Source of the DNA: Bacillota bacterium
GTDB lineage: Bacteria; Bacillota; Negativicutes; Sporomusales; Sporomusaceae
Length of the DNA stretch: 50,050 nt
Assembly (NCBI GenBank): GCA_017889705.1
Contig: JAGGAB010000027.1
Span: 1-50,050 of the forward strand
Direction: 5' to 3'
The notes beneath the pieces are model-generated. The model did no database searches. It saw only the letters and a program-made list of their open reading frames with translations, and was not told where the DNA came from. Position numbers and translations under genes: made by a program. Shown here in pieces: positions 27,407 through 36,131 of the stretch (position 1 is its first letter; every line of letters begins with the position of its first letter).

Positions 27407-28558
27407 TTAATTTTCTAGCCTAGCGCCGGACCTTTTAACAGACCTATATATCTCTTTCACTAATTCTTGAATTAGTTCGCCACATTTCACCATGTCGTCA
27501 ATGACAATTTGTTCATCTGGCGTATGATTTTTAGAATACCCCAATGCAATGCCAATTGCCAGAATGCCATTGGCATTGAAATGATTGCCGTCCATACCGC
27601 CGCCACCAGACGTAAAATTGGCTTCGATACCGATATTTCGCATTGCCCTGGCAGCAATCTGAGCAATTGCGTCCGTTTCCTTTATCGAAAAAGTGCGATA
27701 AAGTACTTGCATACTCACTTCTATTTCAGTCTGATATTCAGCGGCGGCAACTGCAAAAGTTTGCCTCACCTCTTGCAAATACTGTTCAAGTTCCTGGTCA
27801 TTAGTGCTGCGGACCTCACCCAGAATCTCGGCGTAATCGCAAACAACATTAGTACTGTTTCCAGCATGAAAAGAACCAAAGTTGGAAGTCGTATACGGGC
27901 TAATGCGACCTTCCCGCAAACGGCTCAACGCAACTGCCGCAACTCTAATGGAGCTCAAGCCTTTTTCCGGTTCATTGCCAGCATGGGCACTCCGTCCCTG
28001 TACGCCAACTTTAATCTTGCATTTTGTCGGCGCCTGCGTAATAATGCGCCCAATTCTTCCTGGCGCATCAAAAACATACGCAATTTTTGCCTTCAACTGC
28101 TTAAAATCAAGATATTTTGCACCTACAACCCCTATCTCTTCACATACCGATAAAACTATTTCGATATCACCGTGCGGCGTATTGTTTGCTTTGATTTTAC
28201 GTATTCCTTCTAAGATGGCGCACACGCCGGCGATATTGTCAGCTGCCAAAATCGAATTTCCATCGCTCGTAATAATACCTTTATCCTCATGAACGACCGG
28301 GGTAATATTGCCAGAATTCATTACGCGATCCATATGCGCCGAAAGCAACACGGCCGGAATGCCCGACTCCCCCTTTAAGCGGGCTATTATATTCCCCGCA
28401 TTGCCGTCAACCTTTGTCGCAGAATCATCTTCCAGGACCTCAAGACCAAGCGCAGTTAATTTGTCTTTTAAAACATCGGCAATCCTTCTTTCATTACGTG
28501 ATTGCACATCAATTTTAACAAGCTCAAGAAACTCTTTTACAATTAGTAAATCTTTCAT
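27407..28558 (-). CDS. M20-family metallopeptidase (PepT/YqjE-like)
   Basis: A cytoplasmic aminoacyl/di- or tripeptidase of 383 residues with a co-catalytic zinc pair. The first metal motif is S-A-H-M-D-R-V near residue 73, the bridging Asp lies in L-A-A-D-N-I-A-G, and the catalytic glutamates in V-C-E-E-I-G-V-V-G-A. G-R-S-A-H-A-G-N-E-P belongs to the dimerisation domain, and N-H-T-P-D-E-Q near the end carries the last zinc histidine. GAAGGCGG precedes the ATG. Second gene of the DcuC-like / peptidase / CapA / asparaginase operon. The peptide specificity is not visible. Confidence 0.9.
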   Translation of the reverse strand: MKDLLIVKEFLELVKIDVQSRNERRIADVLKDKLTALGLEVLEDDSATKVDGNAGNIIARLKGESGIPAVLLSAHMDRVMNSGNITPVVHEDKGIITSDGNSILAADNIAGVCAILEGIRKIKANNTPHGDIEIVLSVCEEIGVVGAKYLDFKQLKAKIAYVFDAPGRIGRIITQAPTKCKIKVGVQGRSAHAGNEPEKGLSSIRVAAVALSRLREGRISPYTTSNFGSFHAGNSTNVVCDYAEILGEVRSTNDQELEQYLQEVRQTFAVAAAEYQTEIEVSMQVLYRTFSIKETDAIAQIAARAMRNIGIEANFTSGGGGMDGNHFNANGILAIGIALGYSKNHTPDEQIVIDDMVKCGELIQELVKEIYRSVKRSGARLEN

Positions 28559-28596
28559 TTCGTACCGCCTTCTCCTAGTTGATCACCGTTTACCAT

Positions 28597-29871
28597 TTAA
28601 AGCATGAGTAATGTCATCGCAACGCTAAGCGCTGCTATCATGGCCAGTGAATTGTATTTTATAACATCGAGCGGATTAACCTTTGCAATACCTGCACAAA
28701 TAATAACGCAACCGGCAACAGGCGACATGGATCTCCCAATTCCACCTGACAATACGGCTAATGACCCCATATGCATTACATCCATACCAAATTGCGCCGC
28801 ATGCACACTAACGGCTTTGTTAAATGCGATTGACGCCGCCTCTCCTGAACCAGAAATAATAGCCATGCCAAGCGGTCCCAAGATAGCTGCCGCCTTAGCA
28901 ATCGCCGGAGAAGTAGTCATATAATTAATCAAAAATTTGATTAAGCCTAATGCCTGCAGGCCTGCAACGAATATATTGGCGGTAACAATTAAACCAAAAA
29001 TCTCGCCAAACGAATCCCCCATCCCTTTAAAAAAGACCTTGGTGACATTCTGCGGATTCGAGCGAGTAATCAGAAGTGTAAGCATTCCGCCGATAATCAT
29101 TGCATGAGACACTTCCATTTTAAACGCCGGAATCATTTGCGTATTGCCGATAAAGAGAATAATTAGCGGGAAAAGCGGCAGTATGGCATATAAGTAGTTT
29201 AATTTGAAATTCTCAAGCTTACCTTGTTCATTTTCGTACGGCTTTTCGATGCTTGCATTCTGTTTTTGCTGTTTCTTTATCCACCTTGAAGTTAACATCA
29301 GCACAATTGAACTTGCGACAACAGAAGCAATGAGCGGTACTGCAACGGTAGATACAAAAATCATAGGCGTGCTTTTAGCCAATTCCGCAACAATCGTTGG
29401 ATGTACATGGCCGGGATTTAGATTGCCGCCGTATAAACCTGCCAATATGGAAGCCGCTGCAATTGGCGCAGGCACCCCCGCCGAAATCAGCAGCGGAATG
29501 AAAATAACTCCTACCGCTGCGGACGTTCCTGCAGCACTAGGAATGGAGATGTTCACAATCGTTGTTGCCAATGAAACGCCAACAATCAAAAACGGCCCCA
29601 TTTTTTTTAAAATCTTTATAAACACAGCAATTAAGTGCTTATCACACTCTGTTGCTTTGATGACCGCAGCAAACCCCATGCTGGCTATAATAACTTCAAA
29701 TATGTTACTTTGCTTCATTGATTTTGAAAACTCAACCAAAGCTCCTGCCGGATTGCCAGCAACGCACGCCAACAAAAGACCGGCCCCAAACAATACCATT
29801 CTTGTTTCATAACGCTTAGCCAACATGTAAAGCATCCCGCAAATAATTAAAATACCTGCTGTTATTTGCAT
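28597..29871 (-). CDS. DcuC-like C4-dicarboxylate carrier
   Basis: An inner-membrane carrier of 424 residues with about 12 hydrophobic segments. It matches the DcuC family (anaerobic C4-dicarboxylate uptake, exchange or efflux): the early N-I-F-E-V-I-I-A-S-M-G-F, S-I-P-S-A-A-G-T-S-A-A-V-G and G-N-L-N-P-G-H-V-H-P, and near the end G-G-I-G-R-S-M-S-P-V-A-G. I chose the ATG at 29871 because GGAGAGGAG lies seven bases upstream; three earlier ATG codons are in or before that site. First gene of the operon ending in asparaginase, 38 bp before the peptidase. Aspartate, fumarate/succinate or a related diacid is the likely substrate. Confidence 0.85.
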   Translation of the reverse strand: MQITAGILIICGMLYMLAKRYETRMVLFGAGLLLACVAGNPAGALVEFSKSMKQSNIFEVIIASMGFAAVIKATECDKHLIAVFIKILKKMGPFLIVGVSLATTIVNISIPSAAGTSAAVGVIFIPLLISAGVPAPIAAASILAGLYGGNLNPGHVHPTIVAELAKSTPMIFVSTVAVPLIASVVASSIVLMLTSRWIKKQQKQNASIEKPYENEQGKLENFKLNYLYAILPLFPLIILFIGNTQMIPAFKMEVSHAMIIGGMLTLLITRSNPQNVTKVFFKGMGDSFGEIFGLIVTANIFVAGLQALGLIKFLINYMTTSPAIAKAAAILGPLGMAIISGSGEAASIAFNKAVSVHAAQFGMDVMHMGSLAVLSGGIGRSMSPVAGCVIICAGIAKVNPLDVIKYNSLAMIAALSVAMTLLML

Positions 29872-29990
29872 AATCATACTCCTCTCCATTAATATATAAA
29901 CCACTTGCAAAACTCAAATGTTCTCTCAGCAAACACCACCCAGCTTATTATATTTTATATTAGGGACTATTTCCGGTCATGACTGTAATT

Positions 29991-30019
29991 ATTTTATCAT
30001 CCCAAAATACACTTGTAAA
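29991..30019 (-). promoter_or_regulatory. Promoter of the DcuC-like/asparaginase operon
   Basis: On the minus strand TTTACA and TAAAAT are 17 bp apart, about 125 bp before the DcuC-like start codon. It lies downstream of the regulator's terminator, so the operon is transcribed separately from the regulator. Confidence 0.6.
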
Positions 30020-30050
30020 TATAGGCAACTCATAAATTCATACCGACATA

Positions 30051-30085
30051 AAAATGGGACAGGCATGTTAAGCCTGTCCCATTTT
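30051..30085 (-). terminator. Terminator overlapping the regulator's stop codon
   Basis: AAAATGGGACAGGC and GCCTGTCCCATTTT form a strong stem. Its first arm contains the last four codons of the regulator gene, and the stop codon lies in the loop. Confidence 0.9.
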
Positions 30086-31375
30086 CATGCAATATAGCTT
30101 TCTAGGCCGACCGCGCGGGTTTGGATTCTCCTCCCCCACTTCTATGGCAATTCCGCAATCCTCCAATTTTGCAATAATCCTTCGCGCACTGCGCGGTAAA
30201 ATATGCATATATTGTGCTAAATCCTGGGCACTGATCTTGTTGGTCTTTTTTTGCTCCATTATTCCAATGATTTTACTTAATGTAGCAACGCTGATTGATG
30301 TCTCGCGACTGATATTCTGAAGCTCATCCGAGAAATGCGAATAGGTTAGCTGTTCCTTTTTCCCAAGCGGTCCCGTGATCGTTTTATCATCAAAAACAAT
30401 CATCCAAGCGCCCTTTCCATATCGCTTGGCATTCTGTAAAGCGGTTGTCGCATTAAACTCTGCTTCATATGCCGACAAGCCTATACCAATACCGCATGCA
30501 ATCAATTTGTGTTCACTCGCTTCAAATTCTTCTATGCTGGGAATTGTCCTAAACTCGTCAGTTATGGATTTTAAAGAACCGCGTGTTGTAAACACGAAAA
30601 ACTTTCCTTGTCCGACTGATTTTAAAGAACCTCGTACTTTCTTGGCATAAGCAATGAGTCTTTGCGTCAGTTTAATTTCCTCATTATATATTTCGTCAGT
30701 AGAGTACACCTTTTCGTCATCAGTCAAAATGCAAAACTCAAATACCTGAACTGCAATTTGCGCATCTTTGACGATTTGCAAATCAAATTCCCGCAACATA
30801 TTATAAAACATACTCCGAACGCTAAGTCGCACCGGCAAAACCCGGTAAACCGGCACTCCCGCTTCCTTCAGCATATCTTTAACCTTGCCTATGCATGTTA
30901 CGGCCGCCTTTGTCTTGCTGTTTTTCCATAAATCATAATGATACTGAAATACTTCATTTACCGGCGTCTGCACACAAAAGTCATTAACAAAAATGGTATC
31001 ACCATATTGAATATTCATCTCTGCAAAACCACGTTTTATATCACCATAAGGAACTGTATCAAAACTGATATCTTGAATTGCAAGGTTTGCGTTATAAAAT
31101 ATTTCACATAACGTCTTGAAGAGACTTGCGCCGCGATATGGAATATGAAAAAGCTGCTTTCTCGATCCGCCCCACTCTTTCGCGTATAAATAAGCGCACG
31201 GTTCCAACATCAGCCACATGTCTGTTTCATCCTCATACACTTGTATAATAGAAACGGAATCTTCCTTGGTATTATACGTAAAATAACGAATTGAGAATTC
31301 CGGATATTCATTGCTAATTTCTTCAACGATTTTTATACAAGCTTCATCGCCAATTACGCCCAAACGAATTTTCAA
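30068..31375 (-). CDS. Transcriptional regulator with degenerate GGDEF-like and C-terminal winged-helix domains
   Basis: A 435-residue cytoplasmic protein. The N-terminal part (L-G-V-I-G-D-E-A-C) looks like a ligand-sensing domain; the middle segment G-I-G-I-G-L-S-A-Y-E-A with later N-A-K-R-Y-G-K-G resembles a GGDEF fold without the catalytic signature; the last 80 residues form a winged helix ending N-P-R-G-R-P-R-K-L-Y. It precedes the DcuC-like operon on the same strand and probably controls it. AAAGGAG lies ten bases before a TTG at 31375, which I took as start; an upstream TTG overlaps the site itself. A fragment of a paralogue (same G-R-P ending) survives at 39350-39442 beside AspA and permease remnants. 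Confidence 0.75.
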   Translation of the reverse strand: MKIRLGVIGDEACIKIVEEISNEYPEFSIRYFTYNTKEDSVSIIQVYEDETDMWLMLEPCAYLYAKEWGGSRKQLFHIPYRGASLFKTLCEIFYNANLAIQDISFDTVPYGDIKRGFAEMNIQYGDTIFVNDFCVQTPVNEVFQYHYDLWKNSKTKAAVTCIGKVKDMLKEAGVPVYRVLPVRLSVRSMFYNMLREFDLQIVKDAQIAVQVFEFCILTDDEKVYSTDEIYNEEIKLTQRLIAYAKKVRGSLKSVGQGKFFVFTTRGSLKSITDEFRTIPSIEEFEASEHKLIACGIGIGLSAYEAEFNATTALQNAKRYGKGAWMIVFDDKTITGPLGKKEQLTYSHFSDELQNISRETSISVATLSKIIGIMEQKKTNKISAQDLAQYMHILPRSARRIIAKLEDCGIAIEVGEENPNPRGRPRKLYCMKMGQA

Positions 31376-31396
31376 TTTATGTTTACTCCTTTCCAA

Positions 31397-31973
31397 CTAG
31401 GTTCGATAAAAGTCGAAAATCTGTACTTTAGAGTTTCAACGTTTTTATAATTTCATTCGCAAAATTGGAACTATCCAAGCGCATAATGCTTTCCTCCGCA
31501 CTGCCAAAACTAAAGAGATTTACACTGTCATACCCAGCCGTTTTTCTGATCTATAATTGCGAATTTCTGGTGATCTTGGTTTTAAAAGCCAGTTTTATCC
31601 CAATACTTTATCATCTCACTCCATAATTCAAAGCAAAATAATCACAACTACCGCTCACTAAGTTATGGCTATTTTCTATTTGGAGATAACTAAGTCCTGC
31701 TCTATATTTGTATTTGATAATAATTAACTTGCAAGGAGATTTCCTTAAAAGTTCGCAAAACAACCTCAACCCTACTACAATGGTTGAGGTCATTTTGCAC
31801 CATTAGAGGTGATGCGGCTCTCTATATCGGGTCAAACGGCAAAATCCGATTGGCTTATGCCCTGTGACCCAAAAGGGAATGTCCCTATCATCCTTTGCAC
31901 TAGACAGAAGAACGCAATACTAAGTTATTTTTAATGATGCTACGTATCTACTAAAAGCGGGGCGGTTCAACAT
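31397..31973. other. Intergenic region with terminator and repeat relic
   Basis: No gene is supported in these 577 bases. They hold the terminator at 31763-31790 and, at about 31785-31840, a diverged relic (CTCTATATCGGGTCAAACGG) of the right part of the 255-bp repeats at 48665-48918 and 49687-49941. A 60-residue reading frame at 31611-31793 has no ribosome site and crosses the terminator. Confidence 0.6.
31763..31790 (-). terminator. Terminator after the LysR gene
   Basis: ACCTCAACC and GGTTGAGGT enclose a 10-base loop. On the minus strand a TTGTTTTG stretch follows. It lies 184 bp past the LysR stop codon. Confidence 0.55.
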
Positions 31974-32864
31974 TTATTTCGTATGTTCCTTACGGAAGAA
32001 ATCAATAACAAAATCTCTAAATTTTTTAGAAGCTTGGGGCATGTAACGGTCTTTAATCCAGGCGATGCCGATTTCTCTGCAGCATTGCGGTTCGGCTATG
32101 GGCAGAAAGACGATATTGGCTCTGTCGAGACTAGGAATTCGGGGAATAAGAGCTACGCCCAAGTTAGCTTCTACCAGGCCGGCTACAGTGGGTATTTCTT
32201 CTCCCTCAAACATTATGGGAGGATTAATATTAGTTTGCTTAAACAGTTGATCACCAATCACCCTAAGAGCATAATCCTTTTTGAAGGTAATAAGGGGTTC
32301 CTTGGCAATTTCCCTAAGAAATATGCTTCTCTTAGATGATAGGCGGTGTTTTGGAGGTACGATAATGAATAGCTCTTCAGAGAACAGGGGAACCCAAGAA
32401 ATAATTTCACTGCTGATAATCGGAGAACAGAGACATAGATCGATTTCGCCCTCTTCTAGCTGAGTCTGAAGAAGGAGAGTAGGGGTTTGATAAAGTTTAA
32501 AATTTATTTCTGGGTAGTCCATCCGGAATTTACCTAACAAGTCAGGCACCATATGGGCACCCAGGGATTGAAGGAAGGCTATAGCCACCATTCCCTTATG
32601 CGGATGCGTAAGATCCTGGAGTGCTTGTTGGCCTGCTTCGATTTCACCTAAGGCCCGTTCTACATAACGCAGAAACGAACGGCCATATTTATTGATGAGA
32701 ATGCTTTTACCCTGCCGCTGAAATAAGGGCACGCCTAATTCTTCTTCAAGCTTTGAGATGGAACGACTCAAGGCAGGCTGCGAAACCGCGAGGGTTTCAG
32801 CTGCCTTTGTCATATGTTGAAGGGTAGCAACAGCTTTAAAGTACTGGAGTTGATGAAGCTCCAT
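31974..32864 (-). CDS. LysR-family transcriptional regulator
   Basis: A 296-residue regulator. The N-terminal winged helix is classic (M-E-L-H-Q-L-Q-Y-F-K-A-V, then S-Q-P-A-L-S-R-S-I-S-K-L-E-E-E-L-G). A type 2 periplasmic-binding-fold effector domain follows from about residue 90. GAAGGTGGAAG precedes the ATG at 32864; a longer start has no site. It is transcribed away from the broken MFS gene at 33199, with 334 bp between them, the usual arrangement of a LysR regulator and its target. Repeated CAATGCATT sites upstream are candidate operators. Confidence 0.93.
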   Translation of the reverse strand: MELHQLQYFKAVATLQHMTKAAETLAVSQPALSRSISKLEEELGVPLFQRQGKSILINKYGRSFLRYVERALGEIEAGQQALQDLTHPHKGMVAIAFLQSLGAHMVPDLLGKFRMDYPEINFKLYQTPTLLLQTQLEEGEIDLCLCSPIISSEIISWVPLFSEELFIIVPPKHRLSSKRSIFLREIAKEPLITFKKDYALRVIGDQLFKQTNINPPIMFEGEEIPTVAGLVEANLGVALIPRIPSLDRANIVFLPIAEPQCCREIGIAWIKDRYMPQASKKFRDFVIDFFRKEHTK

Positions 32865-32892
32865 ACTTCCACCTTCTTTCCGCATATACTCG

Positions 32893-32924
32893 CAATGCAT
32901 TAGTTATATAAAAACAATGCATTG
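32893..32924 (-). promoter_or_regulatory. Paired CAATGCATT sites, candidate LysR operator
   Basis: CAATGCATT occurs at 32893-32901 and again at 32915-32923, start-to-start 22 bp, about two helical turns. The core ATGCAT is palindromic. The sites lie 29-60 bp before the LysR start. The divergent plus strand has a -10-like TATAAT at 32949-32954. The following stretch to 33198 contains a 22-codon frame at 32987 with a ribosome site but no recognisable product; it may be a decayed gene start. Confidence 0.45.
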
Positions 32925-33198
32925 GACGCATAGATGATTTAGTTTTATTATAATCTAAAAAGCATCATAAAAAAAGGGAGTACCTCATGCAAAGCGATAG
33001 TAATATAAGAAATCAGATATGCACATGGCGGGGCCTACTCTATTGGGGACGATAATGAAGAGTGCTCTGGCTATCTTTGGACCAGCTCACATAAGATCAA
33101 CTTTATCTAAAAAATAGTCAAGTAAATAAAGACACACTGAGAGTTTGTTGAAATTATGATGACGCACTATTATTGCATTTTTTGAGGAGGCAGCAAAT

Positions 33199-34271
33199 AT
33201 GTCCGACTATATTCAAAAAGACACACCACAATACTCGAAGACAATATTATCATTGTTTTTGGGGAGCGTAGCTTCATTTGGCGCCGAATATTGTGTACAG
33301 CCTATTATACCATTATTAGCTAAGGACTTTAGTCTTACACCTTCAATAGCCAGCCTTGCTATGTCGTTTGAAACTGGCGGCATGGCACTAGCTATGATTT
33401 TTATTGCGGGTATCGCCGAGAGGCTAGATCGTAAAAAAACCATGTCAATTGCACTATCGGCCTCAGCAATTCTCGCAATATCAATTGCGGCCAGCACTAA
33501 TTTTTATTTAATACTTGGTTTGCGATTAGTTCAAGGGTTCCTTTTGGCGGCTGTTCCCTCACTAGTGGTAGCATATATAAATGAAGAGTTTAGTCCCGAT
33601 ATTGTGGGCTTAGTAGTCGGAATATATGTTAGTGGAACAACGGTTGGAGGACTGTTAGGCCGATTCGCTCTTAGAACCCTGACCGATATTTTCTCATGGC
33701 GAACTGGTTTAGCCGCTGTTAGTGTAGCCTATTTTATTATCGGTATTTGGTTTACTTTTTCCTTAGCAAGATCTAAACATCATAAGCCAAGCTACGCTTC
33801 GTCAATCGGCTTTTTTCGGGGAATCCGAGAAACATTACTTAATAAAAAAATAATTAAAATATATATGATTGCGTTTGTCTCTTCCGGGAGCTTCGTGGCT
33901 ATGTATAATTATATTACTTTCCCGTTGATAGCTCCGCCTTACAATTTAACCCAAACGGCAGTTGGCGCTTTATTTACGGTGTATTTAGTCGGAACCTTCA
34001 GTTCTACTTTTATGGGTAGAATGTCCGATAAGTATGGCAATGGAAAGGTCCTCAGTTTGTCCCTAGGAATTATGCTTGTTGGAGCAATAATTACGTTGTT
34101 ACCGGCTCTAGTTTGATTGGTACGGTAGGTGGGATATTGTTATCAAACTATAACTGGCTGGGTTTGATAACAATGATTACTACTTTGCTCGGTGTAGCTT
34201 TCGTGTTGTCTGCAAGTCTTGTTATTTTTGAAAATCCACCTGAAACCCAGTTGACCGGAAATTCAGACTGA
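33199..34271 (+). pseudogene. MFS transporter broken by internal deletion and frameshift
   Basis: The first 305 codons encode the N-terminal part of a major facilitator (YnfM/YgaY-like multidrug or aromatic-acid group): G-S-V-A-S-F-G-A-E-Y-C-V-Q-P, R-L-D-R-K-K-T, and the mid-loop M-G-R-M-S-D-K-Y-G-N-G-K. The frame stops at 34116. Directly after, in another frame, the C-terminal end continues: S-S-L-I-G-T-V-G-G-I-L-L-S then N-Y-N-W-L-G-L, ending at 34271. Roughly 45-50 residues (one or two membrane segments) that should lie between are missing, so the lesion is a deletion that also shifts the frame, not a simple base error. GAGGAGG before the ATG is intact. Not expected to transport. Confidence 0.85.
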
Positions 34272-34583
34272 ATAAATAAAGGTTTCTCCATCCAACGAAC
34301 ACATAAAACACGAGGGAAATTACTGCTTATTAAAAACACCAATGATACGGTTCTCCCCTGCTAATCTTAAACCCCCGGTATATCTACTCCACTAGCAGCT
34401 TGCTCATCTGATGAGTAAAGTTCATCTTGGAAAGCGCCAGTCTTTCCTTGGTTGCTTTCAGGAGTGGCAAAGGAACGCCGTTGCCGACACCCGCATATTT
34501 CTTATACCGGTCTTCGGTCAACCTCACTAAAATCGCTTTTATGCCGATAACTCTGTCCCCATGACACCCCAGTCCAGCTTACT
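34272..34583. other. Intergenic region with an unidentified coding-like remnant (minus strand)
   Basis: On the minus strand an open stretch ends at a TAG near 34385 and reads I-L-V-R-L-T-E-D-R-Y-K-K-Y-A-G-V-G-N-G then P-L-L-K-A-T and F-T-H-Q-M-S-K-L-L-V-E. It has no start codon with a ribosome site, and I cannot identify it. Its N-terminal part coincides with the repeat at 34481-34550. Confidence 0.35.
34481..34550 (-). repeat. 70-bp repeat, copy downstream of the Fur-box ABC operon
   Basis: About 80% identical to 38431-38500 in the same orientation; shared words are TGCCGACAC, CGGTCAACCT, ACTAAAA and CTTTTATG. The two copies bracket the operon at 34584-38371. Confidence 0.65.
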
Positions 34584-35117
34584 TCATCGATAGATAGTGA
34601 ACAATTCATCAGCCTCAGCATTAACAATCTGTGTAGCTAAGTTTTCTTTTACTTCCTGCAAGCGGATTTTCTCAGTCTCGGTGATTGTTTCAGCATGGGT
34701 CTTGCGGGAAAGCACCATAAACTCGTCTGGAATAATATCTGGCTTAACGGCAATGCCAATTTGCTTATCGGCATAACGTATTACAAAGTAGTATTTTCCC
34801 ACTCCGTCTGGTGCAATAATCCCAGGTTTATCTTTTACTATATCGGTCTCAACAACCAACTGCCCCCTGGTCTTTGCCCGTGTCACCATTTCAACCGCAT
34901 CAATAACTCCCGGTCCATGCAATCCGAGACCAGAGGTAAAGCCAATAAACTCTCGCTCCGGAATAGCATTGGGAACCAATTCCTTAAATCCCAGTTCCAG
35001 CAGTTTAAAGGCTAAGGCAACGCCGCCAATATAAAAGCGGCCGTGGTATTTCACCAAATCCTCGAAGCCTATTTCCAGCACAATCCCTCTGTCTTTAACC
35101 CGTAAAACTTGCTGCAT
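34584..35117 (-). CDS. FmdE-like protein lacking the usual metal cysteines
   Basis: A 177-residue cytoplasmic protein. It follows the FmdE (formylmethanofuran dehydrogenase subunit E, PF02663-like) layout: K-Y-H-G-R-F-Y-I-G-G-V-A-L-A-F-K-L stands where H-G-H-x-C-P-G-x-x-L-G is usual, and I-D-A-V-E-M-V-T-R-A-K-T-R-G-Q-L where D-A-I-Q-x-x-T-G-C-T-x-G-K-G-N-L is usual. The cysteines are replaced, while H25 and D73 remain. The similarity is my own reading by motif order. GGAGG precedes the ATG. It is the last gene of the operon, 14 bp after the binding-lipoprotein gene. A small-molecule or metal-cofactor role is plausible; the function is unknown. Confidence 0.65.
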   Translation of the reverse strand: MQQVLRVKDRGIVLEIGFEDLVKYHGRFYIGGVALAFKLLELGFKELVPNAIPEREFIGFTSGLGLHGPGVIDAVEMVTRAKTRGQLVVETDIVKDKPGIIAPDGVGKYYFVIRYADKQIGIAVKPDIIPDEFMVLSRKTHAETITETEKIRLQEVKENLATQIVNAEADELFTIYR

Positions 35118-35131
35118 TTCACGTCCTCCAA

Positions 35132-36103
35132 TTATGGTTCTATCTTTGCAATAAGCTGGTCAAGATTTATGGGTTTTGTCAGCATCCCATTGTTCAATAA
35201 AAAGTCTTGTGTCAGCTTCAGTTCTGTCATATCAGAGGGGCGAATACTGGTGTCAAAATCATACCAGGAATACATGCGCTTAACCATCTCGCTAGTTAAA
35301 CCGGTTTCGGCGGCAGTAAGAGCCAAAGCTTCCTCCTGATTTTTCTTAATCGATTCCAGTGTTGACCGATGTACCTGCATGAAGCGTTTAACTAAATCAG
35401 GATGCTTGCGCAAGAATTCACCACGAACAGCAGTGACAATTGTTGCCTCAACCAACCCTTCACCAGTAGTCAACACTCGTGCGCCAGCCACTTCAGCCTT
35501 TAACGCATCTGGTCCAGCCGCAAGCGCAACATCCACGCTTCCATTCATCAGGCCAGCTACTGCACCAGGGATATCCATAGAGATAAATTGAACATCGTCA
35601 GCCTTCATACCGTTTTTCTCCAGTGCAGTGAGCAGTAATTGGTGAAGCACCGTTCCTTTAGGTCCTGCTACTTTCTTGCCTTTGAGGTCTTTAACTGATT
35701 GCAGTTTGTCGTCTTTTGCGAGGAGAACAAAGGCCTTAGGCGCTCGGCTGTAGATGCCGATTATTTTTAAATCAACGCCATTAGCGGCAGCAAGAATTGC
35801 GGCAGTGCCACCAAGGCAATGAGCAAAGTCAACCGATCCCGCGGCCATCGCTTCGGTTTGTTTTGGTCCTGAGGTAATTTCCGGAAACTCAACAGCAATG
35901 TTGTCTTTCCCAAATTCCTTTTCAAAAAGGCCTTGTTTCTTTTCAACAATTGATGGCACATTTAATGGGGCTTTCACATAGGTAATATTTATCGTCTTTG
36001 GTTTCTCAGGTGCGGTTGCTTTCGGCTCACTCGCGCAGCCGCTTACCAGCACCATTATCCCTAGCAAAGTAAAAAGCAGTAACCCGGTTTTAAATATACG
36101 CAT
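35132..36103 (-). CDS. ABC importer substrate-binding lipoprotein (SsuA/TauA/NrtA-like)
   Basis: A 323-residue extracytoplasmic lipoprotein. The lipobox L-V-S-G-C lies about 20 residues in, after a hydrophobic signal. The mature protein has the NMT1/SsuA fold landmarks: G-L-F-E-K-E-F-G, V-D-F-A-H-C-L-G-G-T-A-A, L-K-G-K-K-V-A-G-P-K-G-T-V and G-S-V-D-V-A-L-A-A-G-P. GGAGGTTG precedes the ATG at 36103; 31 extra in-frame codons upstream have no site. Family members bind sulfonates, nitrate, thiamin precursors or other small organics. Here the Fur box upstream points to an iron-linked ligand, but the substrate is not readable. It follows the ATPase gene by 28 bp. Confidence 0.9.
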   Translation of the reverse strand: MRIFKTGLLLFTLLGIMVLVSGCASEPKATAPEKPKTINITYVKAPLNVPSIVEKKQGLFEKEFGKDNIAVEFPEITSGPKQTEAMAAGSVDFAHCLGGTAAILAAANGVDLKIIGIYSRAPKAFVLLAKDDKLQSVKDLKGKKVAGPKGTVLHQLLLTALEKNGMKADDVQFISMDIPGAVAGLMNGSVDVALAAGPDALKAEVAGARVLTTGEGLVEATIVTAVRGEFLRKHPDLVKRFMQVHRSTLESIKKNQEEALALTAAETGLTSEMVKRMYSWYDFDTSIRPSDMTELKLTQDFLLNNGMLTKPINLDQLIAKIEP

Positions 36104-36131
36104 AATAACAACCTCCACATAGTAATCAAAG

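Noticed and set aside
27509..28153. 214-residue plus-strand frame
   Set aside because: It runs antisense through the M20 peptidase gene, whose metal motifs and operon position are clear; it has no ribosome site.
29204..29812. 202-residue plus-strand frame
   Set aside because: It is antisense to the DcuC-like carrier and low in complexity, an expected shadow of hydrophobic codons.
32987..33055. 22-codon frame with a GGGAG site before the MFS pseudogene
   Set aside because: Too short and unrecognised; it may be a decayed gene start, but nothing confirms a product.
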